64,000 nucleotides of DNA from Streptosporangium brasiliense (GCF_030811595.1 NZ_JAUSRB010000002.1:2170001-2234000); one strand, 5' to 3'; numbered from the stretch's first letter, positions 45,110 to 54,549 are shown. The notes: a model not told the origin generated them from the sequence alone. A program made the numbers and translations.

Positions 45110-45757
45110 TCAGCGCTTGCGGGCGAGCGTGACGCCGTCGCGCACGGGCAGCATCACCGAGTCGACGCGGTCGTCGGCGACGACGAGGTCGTTCACCCGG
45201 CGCATGGTCACGTCAGCCTCGTCCTGGACGGCCGGGTCGAGCACGCGGCCGGCGCGCAGCACGTTGTCGAGGACGATCAGGCCGCCGGGGCGCAGCCGTA
45301 CGACCAGTTCCTCGTAGTAGAGGGGGTAGCCGACCTTGTCCGCGTCGATGAACGCGAAGTCGATGACCGGATCGGCCGGCAGCGCCCGCAGGGTCTCGAT
45401 CGCCGGGGCGATCCGCAGGTCGATCCGGTCGGTGAGCCCGGCCCGCTCCCAGTAACGCCGGGCGATCGAGGTCCACTCCTCGCTGACGTCGCACGCGAGG
45501 AGACGGCCGTCCTTGGGCAGGCCCCGGGCGATGCAGATCGACGAGTATCCGGTGAACACCCCCACCTCGACGGCCTGCCGCGCGCCCACCAGCCGGACCA
45601 GCATGGTGAGGAACTCGCCCTCGTCGTGGGAGATCTGCATGCCCGCGGAGCCGGGGAACGCCTCCCGCGTCTCGACGGCCAGTTCGCGCAGCAGGTCGTC
45701 GGCGGGCGTGCAGTGGGAGAGCAGGTAGTCGCTCACGGCGGGGTCGATGATATCCAT
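45110..45757 (-). CDS. SAM-dependent O-methyltransferase, class I (CCoAOMT-like)
   Basis: This 215-residue protein has motif I AVEVGVFTGYSSICIA, the acidic strand DVSEEW, FAFIDADKVGYPLYYEEL and LRPGGLIVLDNVLRAG. This is the caffeoyl-CoA O-methyltransferase-like family, which usually binds a divalent metal through D-A-D-K and D-N residues, present here. Soluble. ATG 45757 has AAGGAG about 7 bases upstream and is preferred to a longer start. The substrate is unknown. It is not close enough to the NRPS-PKS operon to assign it there. Confidence 0.92.
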   Translation of the reverse strand: MDIIDPAVSDYLLSHCTPADDLLRELAVETREAFPGSAGMQISHDEGEFLTMLVRLVGARQAVEVGVFTGYSSICIARGLPKDGRLLACDVSEEWTSIARRYWERAGLTDRIDLRIAPAIETLRALPADPVIDFAFIDADKVGYPLYYEELVVRLRPGGLIVLDNVLRAGRVLDPAVQDEADVTMRRVNDLVVADDRVDSVMLPVRDGVTLARKR

Positions 45758-46170
45758 GTGATCTCCTTCGGATGTCGTTGTCGCGGCGGCCGGCGGGGGC
45801 CGGGCACCGGGCGACGGACTGCCCGGATCATCTGATACTGCACTCACCGCCGCGAGTTCAAGCCGGCCGGGCGTCCCACACGGCGGCGGACATCGCGGCC
45901 GGGCGCCGTCCGCCCGGGTGGCGGACCCCGGCGGTCCGCTTCCATGCTTTTTATGCTGTCAAATACTCATATATAGGTGAGCATAAAACTCGCGACTGTC
46001 TCCGGCGAGTTACGGTGCTCCGAAAAGGGCGGGCGAAAATCCGCTGTCCCCCGCACTCGGGGAATATGGCTATTAGGATTTAACGTGATTCCAGGGACGA
46101 GGGACGGCCGCATCTCGTCCCCGCCCCTGCCGGATTCCTCGTCGAGATCGTCGAACGGGCGGTGGTTCCC
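45758..46170. other. Divergent intergenic stretch with an AT-rich centre
   Basis: The gap between the divergent methyltransferase and vWA genes holds an AT-rich stretch at about 45940-45995 (TACTCATATATAGGTGAGC and around) that is likely promoter DNA. No gene or RNA could be supported. Confidence 0.5.
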
Positions 46171-48183
46171 ATGTCCGCCTCCTCCCCGCCGGGCGGAGAC
46201 CCGCAGGGACCGGACAGGGATCCGCCCGGCGTCACTCCCGCGAGACTCCGGGAGATCGCGGCCCACTCCCTGATCGGCGGCGGCGTCACGGCCCTGTTCA
46301 CGGTGCTGGTGGAGGGGGCGCGGGCGCTGGGCGCGGGGCTCACCCTGCTCGGCTGCGCGGTGGCCGGCCTGGCCGGGGCCGTCTTCCTGGCCCTGGGAGA
46401 CTCCGCCGGGTCGCTCCGCCGGCTGCCGGCGCCGGTGAAACGGCTCGTCCCGCGCCGCCGCGCCGCGAGAAGCCCGCGGCCCGGCCGCCGGGACCGGCCG
46501 CCGGGCCGGGGGCGGCAGTGGCTGGAGAGGTCCGTGCTGAAACTGTCGGCCGGTTATGTCGGGGTCCTCATCGGGGCGGCCCTCGTCATGGTCCCCTGGG
46601 GGGTGGTCCGGGGCGGAACGTGGCTGAGTGACAGGATCTGGCCCCCCGACTGCGCGCGGCCGCTCGAACTGCGGGTCATCACCGCCCCGGAGAACGTCCT
46701 CGCTCTGCGCGAGAGCGCCGCCCTGTTCGTCCGGGGCAGGCTGGTGGACGGCTGCGCGCCGTACGCGATCTCGGTGGGGGTCGCGCCGTCGATCGGCGAG
46801 CTCGCCTACGCGTTCGGCGACAACTGGTACCGCGACGACGTGCGGCAGGAGGGGGACGAGCCGTTCCGCCGCCTCTACGGCCCGCGGGCCGACGCCTGGG
46901 TCGCCACCAGCACCGGTGAGGCCGGGCTCGTCTCCGGCGACGCGAAGGCGGGCGGCGCCACGCTCCACATCGGCCCGTCGGTCGCCTCCGACCGCCTGGT
47001 GATCGGCATGATCAGCGGGCGTGCCGAGGCGCTCAGGGAGAGGCTCCCCGCCCAGCGGCCCGGCGACCACAGTCTCCAGAGCCTGTGGGAGGCCATCCGC
47101 TCGGGCTTCGGCATGTCGGTGAGCTACCCGCAGCCCGAACTCTCCACCGCCGGGCTCGTCGCGGTCGCCGACCTGCGATCCTTCGACGACGTGGTGGACC
47201 GGGAGCGGCCGGGGATCGTCGCCGAGAGCGTCAGCTCCCTGCTCTGCCAGTTCAAGAGCGCCGGTCACGGCCCCGGGGGCGAGGATCTCGCCCAGCGCAC
47301 GGCCCTGCTGGTCCCGCTGCACAGCCTGACGGACTACAACAGCGGAAGGCTGAACGGCACCGGCTGCCCGGAGAGCGCGTCGAGCGGCCGGGACAAGCTC
47401 CGCGAGTTCTCCTCTCCCGGCCTCTCCAGGCTGGACTACCCGTTCGTCACGATCGACTGGCCGGACGAGCGGAGCGACGAGCGCGCGGCGGCGCTCGCCC
47501 TGCTGCGCGACTGGCTGGTCGCCCACCCGCTGTTCGGCGAGGGGGCCGCAGGCGGCCCGGCGTCCGGGCCGGCGGTGCGCGATCCGGGGCAGTTGAGACA
47601 GGCCCAGAACCGGTTCTTCGACCTCCTCCCCCGCCTCGACGTCGAGATCGCCCTCGACGTGTCCGGGTCGATGGCCGCCCCGCCCCGCTCCCTGCTCGTA
47701 CGGCTGCGCGAGACCTTCCCCGACGTCAAGCCGGTGATCACCCCGCGCGACGACCTCACGCTGAGCGCCTTCTCCCGGGTCGGCGGCAGGACCCGGATCA
47801 GGGAGCTCCGGTCGTCGGTGAGCCGTGCGGAGTTCGACCAGCTCACCAAGAGTGTCATCGGCACGGTGGGGCGCGGCTCGGACGCCCCCGTATCGGACAT
47901 GATCATGGATCTTGACAGGCGGGCCGGATCACCCGGGCGGGCCCTCGTCGTCGTGACCGACGGGGGCGTCTTCGACAACGAGCGGCCCGGGGAGAGCATC
48001 GGCAGGACGCTCGCCCGCGCGCCCCACGTCACCGCCCTCCACGTCCTGGCCCTCGGCGACAACGGCTGCGACCGTTCCCCGCCGCGGCGCGGGAAATACC
48101 ACGACTGCGTCGAGGCGGGATCCGACATGCGGCAGGCGCTGAGGCATCTGATCTCCAGCATGCGGGGGAGGGGGCGGGAATGA
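46171..48183 (+). CDS. Membrane-anchored substrate-binding-like protein with C-terminal vWA domain
   Basis: This 670-residue protein has two N-terminal hydrophobic helices (LTLLGCAVAGLAGAVFLAL and SAGYVGVLIGAALVMVPWG). A periplasmic-binding-like region follows from about residue 165 (ELRVITAPENVLALRESAAL). A von Willebrand A domain starts near residue 490, with the MIDAS motif DVSGSM and VVVTDGGVF further on. vWA domains bind metal and protein partners. GTG 46162 is an alternative start. The stop overlaps the next gene, a solute-binding protein (ATGA), so the two probably act as an extracytoplasmic complex. No permease gene is nearby. Confidence 0.85.
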   Translation: MSASSPPGGDPQGPDRDPPGVTPARLREIAAHSLIGGGVTALFTVLVEGARALGAGLTLLGCAVAGLAGAVFLALGDSAGSLRRLPAPVKRLVPRRRAARSPRPGRRDRPPGRGRQWLERSVLKLSAGYVGVLIGAALVMVPWGVVRGGTWLSDRIWPPDCARPLELRVITAPENVLALRESAALFVRGRLVDGCAPYAISVGVAPSIGELAYAFGDNWYRDDVRQEGDEPFRRLYGPRADAWVATSTGEAGLVSGDAKAGGATLHIGPSVASDRLVIGMISGRAEALRERLPAQRPGDHSLQSLWEAIRSGFGMSVSYPQPELSTAGLVAVADLRSFDDVVDRERPGIVAESVSSLLCQFKSAGHGPGGEDLAQRTALLVPLHSLTDYNSGRLNGTGCPESASSGRDKLREFSSPGLSRLDYPFVTIDWPDERSDERAAALALLRDWLVAHPLFGEGAAGGPASGPAVRDPGQLRQAQNRFFDLLPRLDVEIALDVSGSMAAPPRSLLVRLRETFPDVKPVITPRDDLTLSAFSRVGGRTRIRELRSSVSRAEFDQLTKSVIGTVGRGSDAPVSDMIMDLDRRAGSPGRALVVVTDGGVFDNERPGESIGRTLARAPHVTALHVLALGDNGCDRSPPRRGKYHDCVEAGSDMRQALRHLISSMRGRGRE

Positions 48184-49706
48184 CGGTGACCCGGCGGCTG
48201 GGCGACCCGCTGGGCCGGCTGAACCCGGCCCAGCGCCGCTGGGGCGGCGCCGGGCTGGTGACGGGGGTGGTCCTGGCGTCGGTGCTCGTCGCCCTCACCG
48301 GGAAGGGCCCCGCGCCGCCCGTCTCCTCCTTCACCGGCTGCGGAGGGCCGGACCGGCTCACCGTGGCGACCGGCGCCGACATCACCGCCGGGAGCTTCCG
48401 CCGCGACCTCATCGAGGAGTGGAACCGCACGCACACCACCCAGGTCACCCTGGTGGAGGTGGCCGACCGCACCGACGAGGAGCGGGCCGAGATGGCGGGC
48501 CGGGCCCGGCTGGGGAGCTGCGCCTACGACGTGTTCTCGGTGGACGTCGCGTGGATGGCCGAGTTCGCCCGCAGCGGCTATCTCCGCCCCTATCCCCTCG
48601 ATCCACAGGACGCCGAGCCCTTCGTGGACAACGTCCTGCAGGCCGGTCAGGTGGACGGCGTCCAGTACGCGGTGCCCTACGTCACCGATGTGCCCCTGCT
48701 CTTCCACCGCCGCGGCGTGTCCGTGCCCACCACGGTGGAGCAGCTGTGGAGATACGCCGGGGAGAAGGGCGGATACGCCGTGCAGCTCGGCGACTACGAG
48801 GGAGGGACGGTCAACCTGCTGGAGGCGGTCCGGTCCGAGGGCGGAAGGGTCACCGACGGCGAACGGATCGTGCTGGACGACGGAGACTCCGGGCCGCGGG
48901 TGCGCCGGGCGCTGTCCCGCTGGCACGAGATGCTGCGCGCGGGGACCCTGGCGCGTGGGGCGGAGAACTTCTCCAAGGAAGACACCTTCAACACCTTCCG
49001 GGACGGATTCCTGGTGCGGGGGTCGAAGAACTCCGTGGAGGAGAGCAGTCTCCAGGCGTTCCGCGACGACGACGTGGCCTACATGCGCAACTGGCCGTTC
49101 GCCTTCCACCGCCTGGCCACCGACCGCTCGATGTACGACGACCAGGGGCGCCTGCGCTTCGGCATGGCGGCCCTGCCCGGGGTCGGCATCCTCGGCGGGT
49201 TCAACCTGGCGATCTCCGCGCACTCCGACAACCCCGGCAAGGCCCGCACGCTCATCGACTTCCTGACCGGGCACGACGCGCAGCTGAAGCTGTTCGCCTG
49301 CAGCGGGTATCCCCCCGTGCTCGAATCCGTCTACGAGGAATACCGAAGGAATCCGCGGACCTGCGCCCAGCTGCTGGCCGCTCCCGGGGAGGGGACGGGG
49401 AAGGGCTCCATGCCCTCCGGCGAGGACACCGAGATCACCGCCCCGATGCTCCAGGATCTGGCCGAGAAGATCTACCAGGGCCTGCGGAAGGCCGAGTCGC
49501 GTCCCAAATATTCCTACTACTCCGTTTTCAGTGAGGTGTTCCGCGCGTGTGCCCGCGCGGTGGTCACCGGTGACCTGCTCGCCAAGGAGCTGGATCTCGG
49601 CCGGCTGGCCGACGCCCTGCGCGACGCGCGGCGGGGCAGGGCTCCCGATGACACGGTCGGCACGCTGGCCCACTGCGGGAAGCCCGAAGGCGGGCAGGGG
49701 CAGTAG
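48180..49706 (+). CDS. Extracellular solute-binding protein (family 1 type)
   Basis: This 508-residue protein has an N-terminal membrane helix (GLVTGVVLASVLVALTG), so it is probably anchored and not released. The body resembles family 1 substrate-binding proteins: YDVFSVDVAWMAEFARSGYL, PYVTDVPLLFHRR, DVAYMRNWPFAFHRL and GGFNLAISAHSDNPGKA, the last being a common C-lobe signature. ABC permease and ATPase genes are missing here. Coupling to the upstream vWA protein (ATGA) suggests a sensing or scaffold role. The ligand could be a sugar, but this is a guess. Confidence 0.85.
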   Translation: MTVTRRLGDPLGRLNPAQRRWGGAGLVTGVVLASVLVALTGKGPAPPVSSFTGCGGPDRLTVATGADITAGSFRRDLIEEWNRTHTTQVTLVEVADRTDEERAEMAGRARLGSCAYDVFSVDVAWMAEFARSGYLRPYPLDPQDAEPFVDNVLQAGQVDGVQYAVPYVTDVPLLFHRRGVSVPTTVEQLWRYAGEKGGYAVQLGDYEGGTVNLLEAVRSEGGRVTDGERIVLDDGDSGPRVRRALSRWHEMLRAGTLARGAENFSKEDTFNTFRDGFLVRGSKNSVEESSLQAFRDDDVAYMRNWPFAFHRLATDRSMYDDQGRLRFGMAALPGVGILGGFNLAISAHSDNPGKARTLIDFLTGHDAQLKLFACSGYPPVLESVYEEYRRNPRTCAQLLAAPGEGTGKGSMPSGEDTEITAPMLQDLAEKIYQGLRKAESRPKYSYYSVFSEVFRACARAVVTGDLLAKELDLGRLADALRDARRGRAPDDTVGTLAHCGKPEGGQGQ

Positions 49707-49791
49707 GCGCGGGGCCGGACAGACCGGCCCTGACCAGGACGTTCATTCCCGCGCCGACCGGGAACGCTAGCCGGTCAGAGGGGGGATCGAT

Positions 49792-50166
49792 GTGGAGCAC
49801 AAGGAGTTGATCCAGACGGTGACGGAGCGTGCCGGTCTGTCGCGGGAGGAGGCGGCCGACCTCACCCGCGCGACACTCGAAACGCTGGGGGACCGGCTGA
49901 GCGCCGGAGAGGCCCGCCGTTTCGCCCTGCAGCTGCCCGAGCCGCTGCGGGAGTCGCTCTCCGTACGGGACAGGATCGAGCAGTTCGGCCTCCACGACTT
50001 CGTCGCGCGGGTGAGCAGGCGGACCGGGCTGACCATGCAGGAGACCGAGCGCGGTGTCCGGGCCGTCCTCACGACGCTGCGCGAGGCGATTCCCGGAGAC
50101 GTCTTCGACAACGCCATGTCACAGCTCCCCGCCGAGCTTCAGGAGATGGCCGAACCGATGGCCTGA
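49792..50166 (+). CDS. DUF2267-type protein
   Basis: This 124-residue soluble protein is built of two similar helical halves. Each contains a segment like the first, R-A-G-L-S-R-E-E-A-A-D-L-T-R-A-T-L, paired with RTGLTMQETERGVRAVLTTL in the second, and L-P-x-x-L-R/Q ends. This is the pattern of DUF2267 proteins, whose function is unknown, although many lie among stress genes. GTG 49792 has a purine-rich ribosome site (AGAGGGGGG). It precedes the GH15 gene but is separated by 266 bp. Confidence 0.85.
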   Translation: MEHKELIQTVTERAGLSREEAADLTRATLETLGDRLSAGEARRFALQLPEPLRESLSVRDRIEQFGLHDFVARVSRRTGLTMQETERGVRAVLTTLREAIPGDVFDNAMSQLPAELQEMAEPMA

Positions 50167-50432
50167 CGGGGCCGCGGGCTGTCCCGGACATATGTTCCGA
50201 ACCGAGAACACGGCCGCTTACAGTCGATAGTAGGACAGTCACCATCGGTATCACCGGTGGGGAGCGCCGGACCGCCGCGGTCCACGGGCCGCACGGGCGG
50301 GTGCCCCGTACCGGCCGGCCACGCGCCGTGGCCCGCGCTCACGGCGGGTGCCCGTGCTCACGGCAGGTGATCGAGGGCGATCTGATCATCGACGGGACCT
50401 GAACGAGGTTCCCGGGGAGAGCAGGTGATCAC

Positions 50433-52352
50433 ATGACGGTGGATCCACCGATGGGCGCGTGCTGTGATGCCTCCCCCTTCCCGCCCATCGCGGACTACGG
50501 TTTCCTGTCCGACTGCGAGGCCACCGCTCTGGTCGCGCCGAGCGGGAACGTCGAGTGGCTGTGCCTGCCCCGGATGGACTCCCCCAGCGTGTTCGCCGCC
50601 ATCCTGGACCGGGACGCCGGGGGGTTCCGGCTCGGCCCCGCCGACATCAGGGTGCCGGCCGCGCGCCGCTACCTTCCGGGCACCATGGTGCTGGAGACGA
50701 GCTGGGGCACGCCGACCGGCTGGATCATCGTCCGTGACCTGCTGATCATCGGCCCCTGGCATCACGACGAGGAGCTGTCCAACACCCACCGCAGAGCGCC
50801 GACCGACTACGACGCCAGCCACGTGCTGCTGCGCACGGTGCGCTGCGTCAGCGGGGAGATGCAGATCACCCTCGACTGCGAGCCGGTGTTCGACTACGGC
50901 CGCAGGCCGGCCCACTGGGCCTACACGGACCGCAGCTACCACCAGGGCGTCGCCCGGGGAGACGGGGTGAACCTGGAGCTCAAGCTCACCACCGACATGC
51001 GGCTGGGGTTCGAGGGGTCGCGGGCGACGGCGCGGACCCTGCTGAGGGAGGGGGAATCCCGCTTCTGCGCGCTGTCCTGGACCGCCCACGAACCGCCCTA
51101 CACCTTCAAGGAGGCATACGACCGGCTCGTGTGGACGGCCCACCATTGGCAGCACTGGCTGGCCCGGGGCGACTTCCCCGACCATCCCTGGCGCAGATTC
51201 CTGGAGCGCAGCGCCCTCACCCTCAAAGGCCTCACCTTCGCCCCGTCCGGAGCGCTGATCGCGGCGGCGACCACCTCCCTGCCCGAGACGCCGGGCGGGG
51301 ACCGCAACTGGGACTACCGCTACAGCTGGATCCGTGACTCGACCTTCGCCCTGTGGGGCCTGTACACGCTCGGATTCGACTGGGAGGCCGACGACTTCTT
51401 CTGGTTCATCGCCGACGTCGCCGAGCGGGACAAGGAGCTCCAGGTCATGTACGGCGTCGACGGCGAGCGCGACCTGGAGGAACACATCCTCGAATACCTG
51501 GAGGGCTACGAGGGGGCCAGGCCCGTCCGGGTCGGCAACGCCGCCTACCGGCACCATCAGCATGACGTCTGGGGGGCGGTCCTCGACTCCTTCTTCATCC
51601 ACACCCGTTCCCGGGACCGCCTGGACGAGCGGATCTGGCCCATCCTGAAGCGCCAGGTCGAAGAGGCCATCAAGCACTGGCGGGAGTCCGACCGCGGCAT
51701 CTGGGAGGTGCGCGGCCAGCCCAAGCACTTCACCTCGTCGAAGGTCATGTGCTGGGTGGCGGCCGACCGGGGGGCGCGGCTCGCCCGGCTCCGCCAGGAC
51801 TTCGACCTGGCCACCCGCTGGCAGGCCGCCGCCGACGAGATCCACGCCGACGTCTGCACCAACGGGGTCACCGAGCGGGGGATCTTCAAGCAGCACTACG
51901 ACAGCGACGCCCTCGACGCCTCGCTGCTGCTCATCCCGCTGGTGCACTTCCTGCCGCCCAGCGACCCCAGGATCCGCAACACCGTCCTGGCCGTCGCCGA
52001 CGAGCTGACCGTCGACGACCTGGTCCTGCGCTACCTGCCGAAGGAGACCGACGACGGCCAGGCCGGCGAGGAGGGGACCTTCACGATCTGCTCGTTCTGG
52101 CTCGTCTCGGCGCTCACGGAGATCGGGGAGCAGAACCGCGCCCGCAGGCTCTGTGAGAAGGTCCTCTCCTTCGCCAGTCCCCTCGGCCTCTACGCCGAGG
52201 AGATCGACCCCGTCACCGGGCGCCATCTGGGCAACTTCCCCCAGGCCTTCACCCACCTGGCCCTCATCAACGCGGTCATCCACATCATCCGGGCGGAACG
52301 CGGCTCGCTGACCGAGAAGACATGGCGAACATCCGTGACGGGATCACTGTGA
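50433..52352 (+). CDS. Glycoside hydrolase family 15 protein (glucoamylase/trehalase-like)
   Basis: This 639-residue cytoplasmic protein has the GH15 layout. The N-terminal beta-sandwich includes IADYGFLSDCEATALVAPSG and VEWLCLPRMDSPSVF. The (alpha/alpha)6 barrel includes NWDYRYSWIRDSTF, GIWEVRG with the likely acid Glu, and YAEEIDPVTGRHLGNFPQAF with the likely base Glu. Actinobacterial members include trehalases and glucoamylases, and the substrate cannot be told apart here. No signal peptide is seen. Its last 68 bp overlap the 3' end of the convergent universal stress gene. Confidence 0.93.
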   Translation: MTVDPPMGACCDASPFPPIADYGFLSDCEATALVAPSGNVEWLCLPRMDSPSVFAAILDRDAGGFRLGPADIRVPAARRYLPGTMVLETSWGTPTGWIIVRDLLIIGPWHHDEELSNTHRRAPTDYDASHVLLRTVRCVSGEMQITLDCEPVFDYGRRPAHWAYTDRSYHQGVARGDGVNLELKLTTDMRLGFEGSRATARTLLREGESRFCALSWTAHEPPYTFKEAYDRLVWTAHHWQHWLARGDFPDHPWRRFLERSALTLKGLTFAPSGALIAAATTSLPETPGGDRNWDYRYSWIRDSTFALWGLYTLGFDWEADDFFWFIADVAERDKELQVMYGVDGERDLEEHILEYLEGYEGARPVRVGNAAYRHHQHDVWGAVLDSFFIHTRSRDRLDERIWPILKRQVEEAIKHWRESDRGIWEVRGQPKHFTSSKVMCWVAADRGARLARLRQDFDLATRWQAAADEIHADVCTNGVTERGIFKQHYDSDALDASLLLIPLVHFLPPSDPRIRNTVLAVADELTVDDLVLRYLPKETDDGQAGEEGTFTICSFWLVSALTEIGEQNRARRLCEKVLSFASPLGLYAEEIDPVTGRHLGNFPQAFTHLALINAVIHIIRAERGSLTEKTWRTSVTGSL

Positions 52353-53154
52353 CCGGGCACGACGCTCCGCGCAGCAGCGACTGGGCGGTCGGGCCGAGCG
52401 GGAGCTCAGCCGGGTCGTCGTGCCCGCGGTCATTGATCACCACCAGGTCGGCGTGGTCGGCCGCGCCGTGCAGCACCGTCGTGTGGGGCCGCGTCTCGAC
52501 CATGGTCTCCACCGTCACCTGGGGATACTTCTCCTCCCACACCGAGACGGTGCTGTAGAAGCGGGTCGCCAGCTGCCGGGTGTCGTCCAGGTCCTCGGGG
52601 CACAGGCAGATCGCCGTCAGCACCGCGTGCCGCAGCTTGGCCTCCTCGAACGCCATCCCGAGCCCCGAGCGCTCCGGATCGGCGCCCTCCACGCCGACCA
52701 CCACGCGGCCCGCGGCGGGCCGGCCGCTCTCCCGGACGACGGCCACCGGGCAGTACGCGTGCGCGGCGAGCTGGGCCGCGGTCGAGCCGAGCTGCAGTTC
52801 CGGGAAGCCGCCCGCGCCACGCGGGCCGACCGCGACCAGGTCCGCGGTGGACGACTCGCCCACCAGGACCACTGCCGACGACCCCGTGACCAGCCGTCCC
52901 TGCACCTCCAGCCGGGGGGCCAGGCCACGGGCCAGGTTCACCCCCATGTCGAGCACGTGCTGGCCCATCAGCCGTACGGCCTCCAGCGCCTCGTCGGAGA
53001 CGGGGGGCATGGGATAGGGCCACTGCCAGGCGTGGCAGACGACCAGGGGGATGAACCGCATGCGGGCCTCGTTCACGGCCCACCGGAGAGCCTGCTGGCT
53101 CGCTTTCGAACCGTCGTAGCCGGCGACCACCGGCCGCGCGTCGTCTGTCTGCAT
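52285..53154 (-). CDS. Universal stress protein, tandem Usp domains
   Basis: This 289-residue protein carries two Usp domains. The first starts VVAGYDGSKASQQALRWAV and ends with the ATP-loop pattern G-x-x-G-x(9)-G-S (GAGGFPELQLGST) and CPVAVV. The second starts VVVGVEGADPERSG and ends GASCPVTVIPSRMF. Such proteins bind ATP or AMP and accumulate under stress. ATG 53154 has AGAGG upstream and is preferred to a longer start. The 3' end overlaps the GH15 gene on the other strand. Confidence 0.93.
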   Translation of the reverse strand: MQTDDARPVVAGYDGSKASQQALRWAVNEARMRFIPLVVCHAWQWPYPMPPVSDEALEAVRLMGQHVLDMGVNLARGLAPRLEVQGRLVTGSSAVVLVGESSTADLVAVGPRGAGGFPELQLGSTAAQLAAHAYCPVAVVRESGRPAAGRVVVGVEGADPERSGLGMAFEEAKLRHAVLTAICLCPEDLDDTRQLATRFYSTVSVWEEKYPQVTVETMVETRPHTTVLHGAADHADLVVINDRGHDDPAELPLGPTAQSLLRGASCPVTVIPSRMFAMSSRSASRVPPG

Positions 53155-53253
53155 GGCGACCTCTTCCCCCTGCTTCCCCCGGTGCCCCTCACCTCCATAC
53201 TTGTCCTGTTCCTCGGCGATGGCGAGCGCCACGCCAGGTCAGAGCACTTCCTT

Positions 53254-53299
53254 TGGTGTCGGGGGAGGCGGTGCGGTGGTGTCAGGGGAGGCGGTGCGG
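53254..53299. repeat. 23-bp tandem repeat, two near-identical copies
   Basis: Copies at 53254-53276 and 53277-53299 start TGGTGTC and end GAGGCGGTGCGG, differing at one base. They lie between the Usp gene and the signal peptidase stop. Confidence 0.85.
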
Positions 53300-53303
53300 C
53301 CGG

Positions 53304-54113
53304 TCAGGTCCGCTTCAGGATCCGGCGGCGGCGCCAGAGCACCAGGGGCACCGCGCCGGTGACCCCGAGCAGGAGCGGGGCCTGGGCGCCGACCGCTCCG
53401 GCGGCCCGCAGCGCGGGCTGGGAGAAGGTGTCGGGGATCGGGAGCGTGGTCGCGCGGGAGAACGGCCACACGATCACGAAGGCCCGACCGATCACCTGTT
53501 CGGCCGGGATCGTGCCGCCCCCCGGGTCGCCCTGGTGCATGCGGGAGTCGTAGGACACCCCGCGGTGGTCGCCCATCACCCAGAGCCGGCCCGGCGGCAC
53601 CTTGATCTCGAACGTGCTGGCCGACGGCTTGTCGCCGGGGTAGAGGTAGTCCTCCTCGTCGAGCGGGACCCCGTTGACCGTGACGCGGCCCTTCGCGTCG
53701 CAGCACTTCACGGTGTCACCCGGCACGCCGATGACCCGCTTGATGTAGTCCTTCTCGCCGGGGACGACGCCGAAGACGGTGCCGGCCCAGTGGAAGAAGG
53801 CCGCGATCGGGTTGGACGGCTCGGTGATCTCGACCTCGCCCTTCCACGAGTCGACCCCGGAGAAGACCACCACGTCGCCACGCTCGATGTCGCGGGTGTG
53901 GTAGACGAGCTTGTTGACCAGGACCCGGTCGTTGACCAGGAGCGTGTTCTCCATCGACTCCGACGGGATGTAGAACGCCTGGACGACGAAGCTCTTGATC
54001 AGCAGCGCCAGTAGGAGGGAGATTCCGACCAGGAGCGGGAACTCCACCCAGAACGAACGCTTCTTCTTGCCGCTCTTGGCCGACTGCTCGATGTCTTCGG
54101 CGACCACGTGCAC
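53304..54113 (-). CDS. lepB: Signal peptidase I
   Basis: This 269-residue membrane enzyme removes signal peptides from exported proteins. One N-terminal helix (LLVGISLLLALLIKSFVV) is followed by box B with the catalytic Ser (YIPSESMENTL), the Lys in DYIKRVIGVPGD and box E GDHRGVSYDSR, all typical of family S26A. A second hydrophobic segment lies at the C-terminus (APLLLGVTGAVPLVLW), followed by a basic tail. GTG 54113 is chosen and has GAGG 10 to 12 bases before it. It stands alone, not in a tandem set. Confidence 0.95.
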   Translation of the reverse strand: MHVVAEDIEQSAKSGKKKRSFWVEFPLLVGISLLLALLIKSFVVQAFYIPSESMENTLLVNDRVLVNKLVYHTRDIERGDVVVFSGVDSWKGEVEITEPSNPIAAFFHWAGTVFGVVPGEKDYIKRVIGVPGDTVKCCDAKGRVTVNGVPLDEEDYLYPGDKPSASTFEIKVPPGRLWVMGDHRGVSYDSRMHQGDPGGGTIPAEQVIGRAFVIVWPFSRATTLPIPDTFSQPALRAAGAVGAQAPLLLGVTGAVPLVLWRRRRILKRT

Positions 54114-54328
54114 CTCGTCCTCGGTGGGGCGGCCTACGCCGTAGCCCGGTCTTCGCTAGTCAACGCTGATGAGCCTAAATCATTGTCGTCACCGCTACCC
54201 CACGTTGAGGTGGCCGGACACCGTGACGGCCGTCGTCTTCCGCCGGGAGGAGGGGGCACGGACCGGCCGGGGACCGGACGCCACGCGTGCGGCCGCCTCA
54301 CCGGCGGCCTGTCGCTAGGCTCCGAGAC

Positions 54329-54421
54329 ATGAATCGTCGGGTCGTCGCCATAGTGGTGCTCATCGGACTGATCGGGACGAGCGGTCTCGCGGTGGTCGCG
54401 TCGTGGGGGCTGTCGGGCTGA
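54329..54421 (+). CDS. Possible 30-residue hydrophobic peptide
   Basis: The frame from ATG 54329 encodes Met-Asn-Arg-Arg followed by VVAIVVLIGLIGTSGLAVV and a short WGLSG end, like a single-helix small membrane protein. A TAGGCT sequence about 8 bases before the ATG fits an actinobacterial -10 box for a leaderless transcript. There is no ribosome site and no recognised homologue, so the call is tentative. Confidence 0.35.
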   Translation: MNRRVVAIVVLIGLIGTSGLAVVASWGLSG

Positions 54422-54464
54422 GCCCGCGCCGGTGGCGCCGTGGCGGACCGGGCTGGAGCCGGGC

Positions 54465-54549
54465 CGGGCGGAGCCGCCGGGGCCGCGCGGGATGCCGGGC
54501 GGGACGCCGTGGCCGGGTGCCGGGTCGGGCGGAGCCGCCGGGGCCGCGC
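54465..54549. repeat. 24-bp direct repeat, 61 bp apart
   Basis: CGGGCGGAGCCGCCGG followed by GGCCGCGC occurs at 54465-54488 and 54526-54549. Both copies lie between the short frame at 54329 and the convergent small gene at 54628. Confidence 0.8.

Noticed and set aside
45110-45757. O-methyltransferase considered as a tailoring enzyme of the NRPS-PKS cluster
   Set aside because: It is on the opposite strand, beyond two terminators and several unrelated genes, so no link is supported.
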